A DNA stretch of 6,236 bases, taken from assembly GCA_013330355.1 (NCBI GenBank), contig DUIM01000007.1, positions 1-6,236 of the forward strand, read 5' to 3'. The position numbers and the translations under genes are program-made. Source of the DNA: Methanosarcinales archaeon (GTDB lineage: Archaea > Halobacteriota > Methanosarcinia > Methanosarcinales > Methanocomedenaceae). Below the pieces are notes generated by a model that searched no databases, was not told the DNA's origin, and saw only the letters and a list, made by a program, of their open reading frames with translations. Numbering within the stretch: position 1 is the first letter of the stretch; each line of letters begins with the position of its first letter. Positions 5,612 to 6,236 of the stretch are shown in pieces.

Positions 5612-5633
5612 TTCAATACAATTGAATATCAAT
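5612..5633. repeat. Alternating TCAAT/ATTGA half-sites upstream of the end ORF
   Basis: TTCAAT-ACA-ATTGAA (5612-5626) is a 6-bp inverted repeat with a 3-bp spacer. ATTGA-ATA-TCAAT (5621-5633) then reuses its right arm, giving three half-sites in alternating orientation, each 3 bp apart. They end about 36 bp before the ATG at 5669 and overlap the TATA-like TCAATATAG at 5629-5637. This could be an operator for a dimeric regulator. The AT-rich composition makes chance a fair alternative. Confidence 0.35.
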
Positions 5634-5668
5634 ATAGGAACACAATAACATAAAGTTTCATTCTGTGA

Positions 5669-6236
5669 ATGGTGATTGGTTTGAACGGCAATACCCACAA
5701 TAGCTTGTATGATGCGGTAAGTGAAATCGGGCAGTCCAGGACTGTGAGAGCTGGTAATGAGTGGATACTGGTATTCAGGACCTTCACACCGGAACCAGAT
5801 GTAATACAAGATGTAAAGGATGTGCTTTCCAGCCTCGATATAGAGGATATGCGCTACATTGATTCACTGCTGCTTATCGGCAGTAAAAAGTCAGTAAAAG
5901 TTGCCAGCAGCCTGGCGGAAGACCTGGTTGGGGACAAGACAAGATCGCCTCTGATAATCACAAGTATGAAAGATGAGATCGACAGGGATTTCGGGTTCAA
6001 GGTCTATGACAGAGGTCCGCACAGACGGCTTGCAGCCAGGATACCCATAATCGAGATCAAGGATTTTAAGGATGAATTCACAGACAGTATAAAGGACAAG
6101 ATCCTGAATGACGGCAGCATTACCCCTGATACTCTGGATGATATACTTTCAGTCTACCTGATAGCAGATGAGACCTATGTCAGGATCGATCCCGGGACGT
6201 TCTTCCAGGAGATATTCGACCATTTGCCAAAGGTCA
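5669..6236 (+). CDS. Unrecognised protein, N-terminal part (runs off the window)
   Basis: An open frame of 189 codons starts at the ATG at 5669, directly after an in-frame TGA at 5666-5668, and continues past the window edge. The protein starts MVIGLNGNTHNSLYDAVSEI. I do not recognise the family. It is soluble, without signal peptide or membrane segment, and rich in Asp, Ile and Lys. Hydrophobic strands alternate with charged helices: WILVFRTF at about 32-39, IDSLLLIGSKKSVKVASSLAEDL at 65-87, SPLIITSM at 93-100, and ARIPIIEIKDF at 123-133. This suggests an alpha/beta fold. The DNA looks like real coding sequence with AGG/ATA/CTG-rich codons as in the neighbours. No Shine-Dalgarno precedes the ATG. 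GGTGAT at 5671-5676 could instead serve a TTG start at 5681. It lies 118 bp downstream of the transporter and probably has its own promoter. Confidence 0.8.
   Translation, partial: MVIGLNGNTHNSLYDAVSEIGQSRTVRAGNEWILVFRTFTPEPDVIQDVKDVLSSLDIEDMRYIDSLLLIGSKKSVKVASSLAEDLVGDKTRSPLIITSMKDEIDRDFGFKVYDRGPHRRLAARIPIIEIKDFKDEFTDSIKDKILNDGSITPDTLDDILSVYLIADETYVRIDPGTFFQEIFDHLPKV

Noticed and set aside
5501..5809. Minus-strand ORF of 102 residues across the spacer after the transporter.
   Set aside because: It overlaps the ends of two plus-strand genes and the AT-rich promoter region. Its composition looks non-coding and no start signal is seen.
1..6236. Search for CRISPR arrays, insertion sequences, toxin-antitoxin pairs or defence genes.
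   Set aside because: There are no regularly spaced repeats, transposase-like ORFs or terminal inverted repeats. All long frames are accounted for by core genes, the transporter, the HAD protein and one unknown ORF.

Overview
The window is archaeal, most likely from a methanogen-type euryarchaeon (Methanosarcinales or a related ANME-like lineage). The evidence is a set of archaeo-eukaryotic translation genes with no bacterial counterparts (S19e, L39e, L31e, aIF6, PDCD5), TATA-type promoters, a tRNA without an encoded CCA, and AT-rich spacers between genes of moderate GC. The lineage is inferred from protein resemblance and was not computed.

Layout. A tRNA-Arg(CCU) gene (96-170, +) is followed by a spacer of about 235 bp and a soluble HAD/P-type-ATPase-like hydrolase (407-1216, +). 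That gene converges, 2 bp apart, on a minus-strand translation operon running from 3837 down to 1219. The operon order is rps19e, PDCD5-family DNA-binding protein, PP-loop ATPase, rpl39e (a 51-codon gene), rpl31e, aIF6. PDCD5 and the PP-loop gene overlap as ATGA, which suggests translational coupling. A divergent spacer of about 300 bp (3838-4140) holds the operon promoter, an 18-bp tandem repeat just upstream of it, and a strong TATA box for a DASS/SLC13 sodium:anion symporter (4141-5550, +) that is probably read from a leaderless GTG-start mRNA. A second, AT-rich spacer with alternating inverted half-sites precedes an unrecognised protein (5669 to the window edge, +) that is cut by the window.

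How the genes fit together. The minus-strand block is a ribosome and translation unit: a small-subunit protein, two large-subunit proteins, the subunit anti-association factor aIF6, a small helical nucleic-acid-binding protein, and a PP-loop enzyme of unknown substrate. The PP-loop enzyme is the clearest functional unknown in otherwise familiar context. The rest (tRNA, HAD protein, anion transporter, end ORF) look like independent transcription units. I see no mobile element, CRISPR array or defence system. The window is mostly conserved core genome, and the interest lies in the PP-loop gene, the HAD protein with an altered motif I, the unrecognised terminal ORF and the promoter architecture.
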